This document shows, piece by piece, positions 1 through 8,509 of a DNA stretch of 64,000 nucleotides. Location: NCBI RefSeq assembly GCF_030818895.1, contig NZ_JAUTBA010000001.1, positions 4,402,001 through 4,466,000 on the forward strand. Direction: 5' to 3'. The notes under the pieces are model-generated. The model was not told the origin of the DNA, did not search any database, and was given only the letters and a program-made list of their open reading frames with translations. Every line of letters begins with the position of its first letter. Positions within the stretch are counted from its first letter, which is position 1. The translations under genes were made by a program, and so were the position numbers. The DNA is from Sphingobacterium zeae (GTDB lineage: Bacteria > Bacteroidota > Bacteroidia > Sphingobacteriales > Sphingobacteriaceae).

Positions 1-543
1 GGACATCACCACACCCATACACACCATCCAATTACATAGAATGGCTTTGACAAAAGCCGAAAACAAACCCGCAGCACCATGGGCGCTGTATCCAAGTGTT
101 TTCTTTTCACTGATTAGCATCAGACTATGTTCGATGTTTCCAAGCTGGCTCAATTGACCAGTCTCCGTGCTCGCAGCCCAAAACAAAATCGCAAAGAGTA
201 CACTACCCAGTAAATTACCTAGAAAAACCCAGAAAAGATTTGAGACCATCGCTTTAAAATTGATCTTTCCTTCAAACCACGCCAATGGTACCAAGGAAAA
301 ACTTCCCGTCACCAGTTCGAGACCGAGGATGACAATAATCACAAATCCTACTGGAAAAACAAATGCACCAACTAAACCCAACCCGGTCTGGGAAGTAGCC
401 AATAGGGCAAGAGTAACTGAAATTGCCAGTAAGGCACCTGACAGCGCTCCCCGTATCAAGAGGTCTTTGATCGGAAGCGAAGATTTGTAGATAGCGGTGT
501 TCATCATCGCACTTGCTACCTCTTTGGGGCTGATATAATCCAT
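1..543 (-). CDS. Formate/nitrite transporter family channel (3' end beyond window)
   Basis: This is the N-terminal 181 codons of a formate/nitrite transporter (FNT) channel, a pentameric inner-membrane anion channel; the frame is open to the left edge, so the C-terminus is missing. It starts at an ATG and shows successive hydrophobic helices, a helix-breaking stretch GLELVTGSF, and the family signature AILCNWMVCMGV in the last visible helix. Usual FNT length is about 260-290 residues, so roughly two thirds is present. It lies 41 bp downstream of nirD in the same orientation, and that context argues for nitrite (NirC-type) rather than formate as substrate. The substrate is inferred from context; the family is clear. 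Confidence 0.9.
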   Translation of the reverse strand, partial: MDYISPKEVASAMMNTAIYKSSLPIKDLLIRGALSGALLAISVTLALLATSQTGLGLVGAFVFPVGFVIIVILGLELVTGSFSLVPLAWFEGKINFKAMVSNLFWVFLGNLLGSVLFAILFWAASTETGQLSQLGNIEHSLMLISEKKTLGYSAHGAAGLFSAFVKAILCNWMVCMGVVMS

Positions 544-584
544 CGTATTTTGTTTAATAAGATTTTCGATTAACTTTTTTTTAC

Positions 585-932
585 CTAAGCGGTCATTCCG
601 ATAAACACACTCCCGTTCTCCACCTTTACCGGATAGGTCTTTATTGCGCATTCTTCTCCCGAAAGACATTCACCTGTATCTAAGGCAAAGGTTTTTTTAT
701 GAAACGGACAAGCGACTTTAGGCGTTTCTCCCAAAGACCCCAGCATTCCGCGACTTAAAATCATCTGCCGCTTGTGCGGGCATTCATTCTGTGTAGCATA
801 CCACTCGTTGCGACGGGCGAAATAGAATAGTGCGACCTGCTCGTTGTTTAATTTAAGACAGACTCCACCGTTTTCAATGGCATCTTCTATCCGGCAAGCC
901 TTCAGCCATTGCATGTCAATTTTCGTACTCAT
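585..932 (-). CDS. nirD: Nitrite reductase (NAD(P)H) small subunit NirD
   Basis: NirD is the Rieske-fold small subunit of assimilatory NAD(P)H nitrite reductase. The 115-residue length is typical. Unlike enteric NirD, which has lost its cluster ligands, this protein keeps both Rieske ligand pairs: C51-x-H53 in CPH and C75-x2-H78 in CPFH. A bound [2Fe-2S] cluster is therefore plausible. The ATG start lies 33 bp after the nirB stop and the FNT gene follows, so nirB-nirD-FNT read as one operon. Family assignment is from motifs and context; cluster occupancy is inference. Confidence 0.93.
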   Translation of the reverse strand: MSTKIDMQWLKACRIEDAIENGGVCLKLNNEQVALFYFARRNEWYATQNECPHKRQMILSRGMLGSLGETPKVACPFHKKTFALDTGECLSGEECAIKTYPVKVENGSVFIGMTA

Positions 933-965
933 ATGATTTCATTAAAAAGTTTAGCGATTCGCTAT

Positions 966-3482
966 TTAATAAGTCCTAATGTTCCAATCGGCGGCTTTCT
1001 TCTGTCCGCGAAAACTTTCAAAGCGAACAGTATCGTCCTTCTCATCAGGTGCATTTACAAAATGAACAAAGCGTTTTCGAATTTCAGGATCTTCGACAGC
1101 TGCTTTCCATTCGCAGCGATAACTGTCGACGAGTAGCTGCATATCCTGCTCCCACGTATCACCCATCCCCAGACTATCCCCTACCACAACATTCCTGAGA
1201 TAATCTATTCCGCCTTCCATTTTGTTGAGCCAGGTAGCCGTTCGTGTCAGCGGGTCTGCAGTGCGGATATAGAACATCAGAAAACGGTCTATATAACGAA
1301 TACACGTTTCGCTATCAATATCCGATGCCAATAATAACGCGTGCTGCGGCTTACTACCGCCATTGCCGCAAACATAGAGGTTCCATCCTTTTTCGGTCGC
1401 AATGATTCCAAAATCCTTACTCTGAGCCTCGGCACACTCACGTATACAGCCGCTAACGGCTGATTTAATCTTATGTGGCGCGCGGAGCCCACGGTAACGT
1501 TCCTCTATCCTTATCGCAAAAGAAACGCTGTCGTGCAGCCCAAACCTACACCAGGTACTTCCAACGCAGCTTTTAACGGTCCGAAGCGCCTTACCATAAG
1601 CATGTCCACTCTCAAAACCTGCAGTAATGAGCTCTTCCCAGATAAAGGGCAAATCATTGAGATGTGCACCAAATAGGTCGATGCGCTGTCCACCAGTAAT
1701 TTTTGTATACAGATTGTATTTCTTAGCCACCTCCCCGATTACAATCAGTTTATCGGGGGTAATTTCACCTCCTGGAATACGCGGAACAACTGAATACGTC
1801 CCGCCCTTCTGTAAGTTGGCCAGGTAACGGTCATTGCTGTCCTGAGCCACATCATTGCCCTTTCCCAAAATCATTTCATTCCAGAGACTGGCAAGCAAGG
1901 AAGAGATTAAAGGTTTACAGACTTCGCATCCATGCCCATGTCCCAGTGCATCCAACACCCGATCGTAACTTTTCAGTTCGTGGATCTTGATCAGGTCATA
2001 AAGTTCCTGGCGACTCAGGTCGAAATGCTCGCAGATGGTACTCCGAATATATTTTCCTTGCTGTTTCATGGTGTAGTTGACCAGGTCTTTGACCATAGGC
2101 ACACAACCTCCACATCCCGACCCCGCTCTGGTACATTTCTTCACTGCATCCGCATTTTCACAATCTCTTGTGGCCACCGCGTTGCAGATTGCGGCTTTGG
2201 TGACACCTTCGCAACTGCAGATCAATGCATCATCCGGAAGAGCTTCCAGACCAGAAGAAGGCGCTTTACTGTCACGCTGTTGCCCAAAAAGGAGAAGTTC
2301 GGGGTGTTCTGCCAACGGCAAACTATTATTAACCGTCTGAAGCAACATGTTATAACTTGCAGCTTCTCCGACGAGTATCCCGCCTAGTAGGCGCGTGCCA
2401 TCTGTACTGATATTCAATCGCTTATAAATCCCCTTATTGCGATCCTCCAGTACGATCGTATGCGCATAAGGTTCGCTGATAAAAGGATCTCCGAAACTCG
2501 CTACATCAACTCCCATCAATTTTAGCTTGGTACTCATATCAAACCCCTTAAAGGATTTGATATCACCTACGATATGAGCCGCCGCAATTTCAGCCATCTC
2601 ATAACCCGGTGCAACCAGTCCATAGACCATATCTTCCACCAAGGCACATTCGCCGATTGCATAAATCGCAGGATCCGAGGTCTGCATCTGTGCGTTAACT
2701 CGTATTCCGCCACGCTCGCCGACCGCAAGGCCTATTTTCTTGGCAAGCTCATCACGGGGACGTATACCAGCAGATATTACCAATAGATCTGTCTCCAGCG
2801 AGGTCCCGTCGTTAAAAGCGATTCCAGTGAGATGATGATCACCCAACAGCTGGCTTGTGGATTTTTGCAAGAAGCAAGTCAAACCCAATGCTGCTAACTT
2901 ATGCTGCAAAAGTTTACTGGCATTATCGTCAATCTGACGGGGCATCAGACGCGGGGCAAATTCAATCACAGCCGTTTCTTTAAGACCAAGGTCTACCAAT
3001 GCTTTAGCCGCTTCCAGTCCTAAAAGTCCCCCGCCCATAACTGCACCTGTCTTGACTTTAGCCGCATATGCTTTAATCAATTCCAGGTCTTCAATTGTAC
3101 GGTAGAGAAATACACCTTCTTTGTCGATACCAGGTATTGGAGGAACAAAAGGTGCAGAACCTGTTGCAAAAACTAAATAATCATACTTCACGGTAATCCC
3201 CTTTAGAGATGCAACTTCTTTTTCTATAACATTTATACCGACAATGGGATCACCTAGATGGATTTCTATATTATTTTCAGTGTACCACTCATTTTTCAAC
3301 AAAAAAAGTTCAGTAACTGAAGAATATTTAAAATAATCAGTCAAATGCACACGATCATAGGCTCGAATTTGCTCTTCCGAGAACACAACGATATCTAAAT
3401 CATTCGATTTCTGCTTTAATTTTTCACAAATCTTATTACCGACCATCCCATTTCCGACAATAACAACCTTTTTCTTATCCAT
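966..3482 (-). CDS. nirB: Nitrite reductase large subunit NirB
   Basis: NirB reduces nitrite to ammonium with NAD(P)H in the cytoplasm, using FAD, Fe-S clusters and siroheme. The 838-residue protein has the full domain order. An FAD/NAD(P)-binding pyridine-nucleotide oxidoreductase comes first (GNGMVG near residue 10, GGGLLGLEAA near 150, YAIGECA near 274). A BFD-like [2Fe-2S] domain follows (C422, C424, C457, C460), then the ferredoxin-like half domain and the sirohaem/[4Fe-4S] domain with ligands C639, C645, C679 and C683. Length and motifs match the family with nothing missing. It starts at an ATG after an A+T-rich divergent region shared with the SUMT gene and leads nirD and an FNT channel. 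Confidence 0.97.
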   Translation of the reverse strand: MDKKKVVIVGNGMVGNKICEKLKQKSNDLDIVVFSEEQIRAYDRVHLTDYFKYSSVTELFLLKNEWYTENNIEIHLGDPIVGINVIEKEVASLKGITVKYDYLVFATGSAPFVPPIPGIDKEGVFLYRTIEDLELIKAYAAKVKTGAVMGGGLLGLEAAKALVDLGLKETAVIEFAPRLMPRQIDDNASKLLQHKLAALGLTCFLQKSTSQLLGDHHLTGIAFNDGTSLETDLLVISAGIRPRDELAKKIGLAVGERGGIRVNAQMQTSDPAIYAIGECALVEDMVYGLVAPGYEMAEIAAAHIVGDIKSFKGFDMSTKLKLMGVDVASFGDPFISEPYAHTIVLEDRNKGIYKRLNISTDGTRLLGGILVGEAASYNMLLQTVNNSLPLAEHPELLLFGQQRDSKAPSSGLEALPDDALICSCEGVTKAAICNAVATRDCENADAVKKCTRAGSGCGGCVPMVKDLVNYTMKQQGKYIRSTICEHFDLSRQELYDLIKIHELKSYDRVLDALGHGHGCEVCKPLISSLLASLWNEMILGKGNDVAQDSNDRYLANLQKGGTYSVVPRIPGGEITPDKLIVIGEVAKKYNLYTKITGGQRIDLFGAHLNDLPFIWEELITAGFESGHAYGKALRTVKSCVGSTWCRFGLHDSVSFAIRIEERYRGLRAPHKIKSAVSGCIRECAEAQSKDFGIIATEKGWNLYVCGNGGSKPQHALLLASDIDSETCIRYIDRFLMFYIRTADPLTRTATWLNKMEGGIDYLRNVVVGDSLGMGDTWEQDMQLLVDSYRCEWKAAVEDPEIRKRFVHFVNAPDEKDDTVRFESFRGQKKAADWNIRTY

Positions 3483-3567
3483 GATCCTTTTTTTATTATA
3501 TAAAAATCAATTTCTAGTTTCAACAAGACTAATTTATGGAATAAAAAATTAAAAAATCAAAATAAAT

Positions 3568-3581
3568 ATGATTTTTATAAC
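3568..3581. promoter_or_regulatory. Weak FNR/CRP-like half-palindrome upstream of nirB
   Basis: The core TGATTTTTATAA matches the TGAT-N4-ATCA pattern of CRP/FNR-family operators in the left half and three of four bases in the right half. It is centred about 92 bp upstream of the nirB ATG and 52 bp from a better copy. The site is read directly; the regulator is inferred, and such a match in A+T-rich DNA could be chance. Confidence 0.3.
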
Positions 3582-3619
3582 ACTTTTTCATAAAAAACAC
3601 ACTAAAAATACATTAAAAC

Positions 3620-3633
3620 ATGATTTTTATCAT
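3620..3633. promoter_or_regulatory. FNR/CRP-family-like palindrome between nirB and the SUMT gene
   Basis: ATGAT-TTTT-ATCAT is a perfect inverted repeat whose core TGAT-N4-ATCA is the consensus core of FNR-type operators. It is centred about 53 bp upstream of the SUMT start and 145 bp upstream of nirB, so it could serve both divergent promoters. CRP/FNR-family regulators commonly control nitrite and nitrosative-stress genes; which one acts here cannot be told from this window. Confidence 0.5.
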
Positions 3634-3679
3634 ATTTTTTATTATTTTTATAGATATAAACGATTGAAAAATAAATAAA

Positions 3680-4441
3680 ATGGAGAATTTAAAGCAAAAA
3701 ACCCTATTTATAGTAGGTTCCGGACCTGGAGATCCAGAATTATTGACAATAAAAGCTTATAAAGCGATAAAAAATGCTCAAGTACTCTTATATGACAACT
3801 TAATTAATAGGGAAATCCTACAAATAGCAGACAAAAACTGTAAAATACACTATGTTGGAAAACATCCTTATGGAAAATACGTCCCACAGCAGGATATAAA
3901 TGAACTTATCTTATATTATTGTAGCAAATTCGAACGAGTGGTACGACTTAAGGGCGGAGATCCCTATCTTTTTGGACGTGGTTTTGAAGAATGGCTTACC
4001 GTACAACACCGATCTATTAACATCAGCTACATTCCGGGCATCAGCAGCATGCAAGGCGCTGGACTCAACGACATTCCGCTAACACACCGTGGTGTAAGTG
4101 AAGGGGTATGGGCATTGACGGGTATGAAAAAAGATGGAACACTTTCTGCCGATCTGCCGCTCGCCGTTCAAAGCAGATCGACCGTAGTCATTTATATGGG
4201 AATGCGTAAACTCGACGAAATCGCACGCACCTACGTACTATACGGAAAAGGGGAAACACCAGCTGCCATTATACAGCATGCGAGTTTGCCACAGCAAAAA
4301 CAAGTATGCTGCAAAGTCAAAGATCTTGTCATGATAAGCAAAGTACATAATATGGGGCATCCGGCGATAATCGTCATCGGAGCGGTTGTAGACTTGCAGC
4401 ATACATTGGCGGTAGCTGCCGAGCAACGGCACATCATCTAG
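3680..4441 (+). CDS. cobA: Uroporphyrinogen-III C-methyltransferase (SUMT)
   Basis: SUMT uses two S-adenosylmethionine molecules to methylate uroporphyrinogen III at C2 and C7, giving precorrin-2, the precursor of sirohaem. The 253-residue protein carries the family motifs in order: VGSGPGDPELLT near residue 12, RLKGGDPYLFGRG near 90, YIPGISSM near 119 and PLTHRG near 134. It is single-domain, without the oxidase/ferrochelatase half found in CysG. Its divergent position opposite nirB points to sirohaem supply for nitrite reductase rather than cobalamin synthesis. Confidence 0.94.
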   Translation: MENLKQKTLFIVGSGPGDPELLTIKAYKAIKNAQVLLYDNLINREILQIADKNCKIHYVGKHPYGKYVPQQDINELILYYCSKFERVVRLKGGDPYLFGRGFEEWLTVQHRSINISYIPGISSMQGAGLNDIPLTHRGVSEGVWALTGMKKDGTLSADLPLAVQSRSTVVIYMGMRKLDEIARTYVLYGKGETPAAIIQHASLPQQKQVCCKVKDLVMISKVHNMGHPAIIVIGAVVDLQHTLAVAAEQRHII

Positions 4442-4541
4442 CGCTATTGCTCTGTCAATTTCAGCACGTCATAACTTTACAAAAATAACGATGTCACATA
4501 CCAGCAGATATATAATATATTTTAATCTTTATAATATACAG

Positions 4542-5144
4542 CTATAACGCTTTCTTTACAATAGGGTTGATCCAGTAATCTTCATGATCAGTATGGGAGA
4601 AATATTCCATCGGCGTTACGTGGCAATCTATGGTTTCATTGAGACCATTTTCTGTATACATAAACACTTCTTCTGAAGGAAGTACCATGCCGTTGATAAT
4701 AGCGCCATAGTCCAGACAATGGAGATCGGATAGCAGCACATTGACATAATTTGACACTACCCATTGTTCCATTTCTTCCTTAGTCACCCGTTTTACGCGA
4801 TCAGCCAAAAACTTGACTTCCTCCATGTCTTTTTCGACACTATCGACAAAAAATAGTTTCAAAAAGGCGTTATATTTATCAAATTCTTTATTTCGGATCG
4901 CTTCATTACGAAGAAACAACTTCTCGCCCATCTGCCCGTACTGATCGACATATTTTTTCAGCTCCATCTGCGCAAGCTCGCCGTCCGACCATTTCGCAAG
5001 TTCAGAAAGTGCATATACATCGGTACCATGGCCATCGCACTCATTGAGATACGCCCAGATATCACCTTCCACAACTTTAGGTTTACGATGATCCAGTACA
5101 TTGTAGCCTTGCGCGATCCATGCTTCTATTTGTTCTCTTCTCAT
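4542..5144 (-). CDS. Hypothetical protein, acidic, about 200 aa
   Basis: I do not recognise this family. The product is acidic and soluble, rich in Glu, Asp, Tyr and Trp, with no signal peptide or membrane segment, and probably largely helical. The frame extends upstream to a TTG, but the internal ATG giving an MRREQIEAW start is the better choice because it follows an A-rich leader. It is convergent with the SUMT gene and lies 53 bp from the next minus-strand gene. No function is proposed. Confidence 0.7.
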   Translation of the reverse strand: MRREQIEAWIAQGYNVLDHRKPKVVEGDIWAYLNECDGHGTDVYALSELAKWSDGELAQMELKKYVDQYGQMGEKLFLRNEAIRNKEFDKYNAFLKLFFVDSVEKDMEEVKFLADRVKRVTKEEMEQWVVSNYVNVLLSDLHCLDYGAIINGMVLPSEEVFMYTENGLNETIDCHVTPMEYFSHTDHEDYWINPIVKKAL

Positions 5145-5197
5145 AGCTGTTGTTTTAAAATTAAACAACAGCGAAACTGTAATCGTTTTCCTTTTTT

Positions 5198-5449
5198 CTA
5201 ACTGAGATTTCTGGATTTCAATTCTGCGTCCACAGCTTTTTCATTTTTACCAAGATATTTATAGGCAATTACAGCCAATAGCAGTGGAAAAATCGTCGGC
5301 CAGGTAATTCCGGCAACGAAGAGGCTATATCCAGCGATACCCACACAAAATCCAATGATCGAAGCATTGATTACTTTAGTGGATTTGGATTTCTTTTTGA
5401 GAACCAACAACTCTTCATTGGTCAATTCATTTAATTTCTTTTCTTCCAT
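5198..5449 (-). CDS. Small two-helix membrane protein
   Basis: The 83-residue product has a charged Lys/Glu-rich N-terminus (residues 1-24), two hydrophobic segments (about 27-47 and 49-65) separated by a short turn, and a charged tail. This suggests a hairpin inner-membrane protein. The family is not recognised with certainty. It starts at an ATG, and a divergent heat-shock gene lies 230 bp away. Confidence 0.7.
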   Translation of the reverse strand: MEEKKLNELTNEELLVLKKKSKSTKVINASIIGFCVGIAGYSLFVAGITWPTIFPLLLAVIAYKYLGKNEKAVDAELKSRNLS

Positions 5450-5550
5450 GTGGTTTATTCGATCTTCTTAGGTTAGTCACGCGATCTCTTTGATGCGAAT
5501 ATAATTATTTTAACGGACAACTTTTACCTAAATTTTGTCAGTAAAAATGC

Positions 5551-5590
5551 AAAAATTTCAGTTTTCATGAAAAAATTTCAGCTTTTTCAC
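5551..5590. repeat. Two 11-bp direct repeats 20 bp apart upstream of hsp20
   Basis: AAAAATTTCAG occurs twice with a start-to-start distance of exactly 20 bp, about two helical turns, 90-130 bp upstream of the small heat-shock gene. It could be a binding site for a regulator of either divergent gene. The rest of this 230-bp intergenic region shows only A+T-rich sequence and the Shine-Dalgarno of hsp20. Confidence 0.35.
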
Positions 5591-5664
5591 ACTGGTATTT
5601 TTTTTGCGATTATTCAGATACAGTCGGCCGGCTGATAATTTTAATAAGTTGTTTTCACTTAATT

Positions 5665-5673
5665 AAAAGGAGG
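5665..5673 (+). promoter_or_regulatory. Strong Shine-Dalgarno of the hsp20 gene
   Basis: AAAAGGAGG ends six bases before the ATG, a near-perfect anti-SD complement. Most genes in this window have A-rich leaders with no SD, as is usual for Bacteroidota, so this one stands out. Confidence 0.75.
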
Positions 5674-5679
5674 TTTATC

Positions 5680-6126
5680 ATGAAATTAGCAAAAAGAAAC
5701 TGGAACAATTTATCGATGTTCTCGCCCATGTTTGATGATTTTAACCGTGAACTTTTAAACTGGGGCAACAAAAACTACTCGCCTACCAGCACCACGGTCC
5801 CCGCAGTAAACATCAAGGAAAATGGCGACAACTTTGAAGTTGAAGTGGCAGCACCAGGAATGGCCAAAGAAGATTTTAAGATTACGCTTGATGGCAATCT
5901 TCTAACCATTTCCTCCGCCAAGGAAGAACAGCATGAAGAACAAAAAGACCATTATACGCGTCGGGAATTCAGCTATCAATCTTTCCAACGGAGTTTCGAG
6001 CTGCAAAAAGATGTGGTAGATCAGGATAACATCGAGGCGCATTATGAAAATGGTATGCTCAAACTGACAATTCCCAAAAAAGAGGAAGCCAAACAAAAGG
6101 AACCTCGAACAATTTACATATCCTAA
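5680..6126 (+). CDS. Small heat-shock protein, Hsp20/alpha-crystallin family
   Basis: This is an ATP-independent holdase chaperone of the cytoplasm. The 148-residue protein has a short N-terminal arm containing LSMFSPMFDDFNRELL and an alpha-crystallin domain from about residue 37 to 135. That domain contains the typical VEVAAPGMAKEDFKI strand pair, the RREFSYQSFQRSF stretch and the GMLKLTIPKK motif. A short tail follows with a terminal IYI, similar to the I-x-I oligomerisation motif. A strong SD precedes the ATG and a rho-independent terminator follows 26 bp after the stop, so it is probably a single-gene transcript. Confidence 0.96.
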   Translation: MKLAKRNWNNLSMFSPMFDDFNRELLNWGNKNYSPTSTTVPAVNIKENGDNFEVEVAAPGMAKEDFKITLDGNLLTISSAKEEQHEEQKDHYTRREFSYQSFQRSFELQKDVVDQDNIEAHYENGMLKLTIPKKEEAKQKEPRTIYIS

Positions 6127-6152
6127 GTCCTATAATACTAAACTAGTATGCT

Positions 6153-6189
6153 GTTGGTCTCCAGAACGGAGACCAACTTCTTTGTTTTT
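6153..6189 (+). terminator. Rho-independent terminator after hsp20
   Basis: A perfect 10-bp stem, GTTGGTCTCC paired with GGAGACCAAC, encloses the loop AGAAC and is followed by a T-rich run. It ends the hsp20 transcript and lies just upstream of the next plus-strand gene. Confidence 0.85.
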
Positions 6190-6205
6190 CAAACGTACCG
6201 AAATC

Positions 6206-6499
6206 ATGAAAAGATTGAATAGTTATAGCATCGAAGTGCATATTCCCTGTAAGGATGGTTATCTTAAGCTTGCTACTTTTGACCTGGGCAACTGCCCCAA
6301 AATTGTAGATGAACTCTTCAATGAATTGCTCGGTTCGACGGAACATACACCGAACAGATTGTTGCGCATCGACCTTTTACTCCATGAAGAAGCGGATATA
6401 CAAATTCCAGTCCGATCCATCAATTGTACCTTGGATGAACTTGCAGACAACACCAAGGCAATCACCAAAAAGGCCTTCAGAGCCTTGAATCTAGAATAG
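6206..6499 (+). CDS. Hypothetical protein, 97 aa
   Basis: The family is not recognised. The predicted product is small, soluble and mixed alpha/beta, with one stretch (IDLLLHEEADIQIP) that looks like a beta strand. The frame is open upstream to a TTG inside the preceding terminator's T-run, so the ATG giving MKRLNSYSIEV was chosen. It stands alone between the hsp20 terminator and the NEW3/ABC operon, from which 173 bp separate it. Confidence 0.55.
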   Translation: MKRLNSYSIEVHIPCKDGYLKLATFDLGNCPKIVDELFNELLGSTEHTPNRLLRIDLLLHEEADIQIPVRSINCTLDELADNTKAITKKAFRALNLE

Positions 6500-6672
6500 G
6501 ATTGAGAGAATCCAACATATTTTTTACAATAAATTTGAAGGAAAACTTGATTTTCTTCCAATCGATTTATAATTTGGCGACGGTTTTTTCCTCAAGAAAT
6601 CACAGGAATCCGAACCGGCATTTTTTGAAAGCTATTATTCTATCTTAAAACATAAATTTTAGTTATTGGATC

Positions 6673-7527
6673 ATGTTTACAAAATTACTAATTACAAACC
6701 AACGCCCACGTCTATCTTTCAGGCCTTTTTTTGCTGCACTTGTGGTGTTTGCAAACAGTTTTTATCTCTCAGCGCAGGTTGCTGCTCCCAGCAAATCAAG
6801 CTTCGAAGCAAGGTTGCTCAATATCGAAGCTCCCAGTAATGAACCATTCCGCTACAGCACGACGCTAACCAACGCAAGTAGCCAGACCCTTATCTATAAC
6901 TTAGATGCACAGCTACCGCAAGGTTGGCAGATCAGCTATCGCGTAGACGGATCGCTCGTAACCTCTATTCAGATGCAACCGGGCAAAACGCAAGAAATCG
7001 GCATCGAAATTAGTTGCCCAATTACCGCTAAACCCGATAAATATAAAATTCCGCTCAAAGCAACCTCACCGATAGATAATTTCCAACTGGAATTGGAAGC
7101 TGTAGTAAAAGGGTCTTATGCGCTGGAGATGACTACGCCTACCGGCAGGCTCAGTGACGAAGTCGTATCAGGCAGTAACAAAGAAATTGTTCTGCAACTT
7201 AAAAACACAGGAACACTTCCCCTCAACACCTTGGAACTGGGATCACAACTGCCCACCCGCTGGGAAGCCACATTCACCCCAGCTACAATCAAGCAACTTG
7301 AAGCGGGGAAATCCGTTGATGTCAAAGTAAATCTTAAAGTTCCGGACAAAACAATCGCCGGTGATTATGCTGCTAAATTCGATGTCAAGTCTGCCAACAG
7401 TACTACAGATCTTTCGTTTCGCATTATTGTTAAAACTTCGCTACTTTCTGGCTGGATCGGATTATTGGTCATCTTTGCGGCAATAGGACTGATATATTAC
7501 CTCATCCGAAAATATGGAAGAAGATAA
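6673..7527 (+). CDS. Exported NEW3-domain membrane-anchored protein
   Basis: The 284-residue protein has an N-terminal hydrophobic segment ending near SLAQ-type residues (about 20-36) and two tandem beta-sandwich modules of the NEW3 (alpha-galactosidase-associated/COG1470) type at about 42-135 and 140-250. Hallmark phrases are LPQGWQISY and LPTRWEATF, plus the KPDKYKIPLKA and IAGDYAAKF strands. One C-terminal membrane helix (about 256-276) and a short basic tail complete it. It therefore faces the periplasm with a C-terminal anchor. It heads an operon with an ABC ATPase and an ABC-2 permease; that trio recurs in bacteria, but its substrate is unknown to me. Confidence 0.82.
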   Translation: MFTKLLITNQRPRLSFRPFFAALVVFANSFYLSAQVAAPSKSSFEARLLNIEAPSNEPFRYSTTLTNASSQTLIYNLDAQLPQGWQISYRVDGSLVTSIQMQPGKTQEIGIEISCPITAKPDKYKIPLKATSPIDNFQLELEAVVKGSYALEMTTPTGRLSDEVVSGSNKEIVLQLKNTGTLPLNTLELGSQLPTRWEATFTPATIKQLEAGKSVDVKVNLKVPDKTIAGDYAAKFDVKSANSTTDLSFRIIVKTSLLSGWIGLLVIFAAIGLIYYLIRKYGRR

Positions 7528-7559
7528 ATCCTGATTTGATAATCCCAAAGACTCTCAAC

Positions 7560-8507
7560 ATGAAGGATCCTATTATTCAACTGTCAAGTTTGACAAAGAG
7601 CTATGGCAAAACGAAAGCAGTGGACGCTTTGGACCTAAAGATTTATCCGGGTGAAATCTTTGGACTTCTTGGGCCCAACGGAGCAGGTAAAACGACAAGT
7701 ATCTTAATGATGCTCGGACTTACCGAGCCGAGCTCTGGCAAAGCCTACGTTTGCGGACATGATGCCACAAGAAATCCTATCGCTGTCAAAAGAAAGGTAG
7801 GCTACCTACCCGACAATGTGGGTTTTTATCCCGAAATGACCGCTTTGGAAAACTTAAGTTTTATTGCGGAACTCAATGGGCTACCAAGAGCTCAAGCGCG
7901 CATCAAGTCGCAAGAGATGCTCCAAACAGTGGGATTGGCAAACGAAATGCACAAAAAAACCGCAGCCTTTTCGCGCGGAATGAAACAGCGGCTCGGCCTG
8001 GCTGAAGTGCTCATCAAAGCACCCGCCGTTGCTATCCTCGACGAACCGACTCTGGGTATTGACCCCAAAGGTGTGGACGAATTTTTGGAACTGATCAAAC
8101 AGCTCAGCAAAGAGCAGAACCTTACCGTACTGCTCTCCTCGCACCATCTACATCAAGTACAACGCGTCTGCGATCGAGTAGGTATCTTTGTCGGCGGTAA
8201 ACTGCTGGTCGAAGGTTCCATCGACAGCCTAGCCAACAACCTCCAGCAACAAGAAGGCGTCAGTACAGTTATCATGCTCGAAAATAGTGGCGACAGTAAA
8301 CGTTTTGAGACGGCGCTCCAAGAACTCCCCGGGCTTCGGACTCTTTCTTTAGAAGGCGACAGTATTAAGCTGAAATCAGAAAAAGACAACACCGCCGATG
8401 CCGTCCGCATCCTGGTACAGCATGGCGCTGCAATTGTCTCCGTACAGCGCAATGATTATGCGCTTGACCAAATCTATCATACGTATTTCGAAAATAGTAA
8501 ATTATAA
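7560..8507 (+). CDS. ABC transporter ATP-binding protein
   Basis: This is the cytoplasmic ATPase of an ABC-2 type transporter. It has Walker A GPNGAGKT near residue 38, Q-loop region GYLPDNVGFYPEM, signature FSRGMKQRLGLAEVL near 138 and Walker B VAILDEPTLGIDP. The H-loop follows in LLSSHHLHQV, and then a C-terminal extension typical of CcmA/YadG-like exporters. The frame opens at an upstream TTG, but the ATG giving MKDPIIQLSSLTKSYG fits the domain start. It sits 32 bp after the NEW3 gene and 2 bp before the permease, so coupling is likely. Confidence 0.94.
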   Translation: MKDPIIQLSSLTKSYGKTKAVDALDLKIYPGEIFGLLGPNGAGKTTSILMMLGLTEPSSGKAYVCGHDATRNPIAVKRKVGYLPDNVGFYPEMTALENLSFIAELNGLPRAQARIKSQEMLQTVGLANEMHKKTAAFSRGMKQRLGLAEVLIKAPAVAILDEPTLGIDPKGVDEFLELIKQLSKEQNLTVLLSSHHLHQVQRVCDRVGIFVGGKLLVEGSIDSLANNLQQQEGVSTVIMLENSGDSKRFETALQELPGLRTLSLEGDSIKLKSEKDNTADAVRILVQHGAAIVSVQRNDYALDQIYHTYFENSKL

Positions 8508-8509
8508 AA

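Noticed and set aside
167..490. Plus-strand 107-codon frame at the left end
   Set aside because: It is antisense to the FNT channel, whose family motifs are clear.
3483..3679. Standard Bacteroidota -7/-33 promoter for nirB or the SUMT gene
   Set aside because: No TAnnTTTG with a correctly spaced TTTG was found on either strand.
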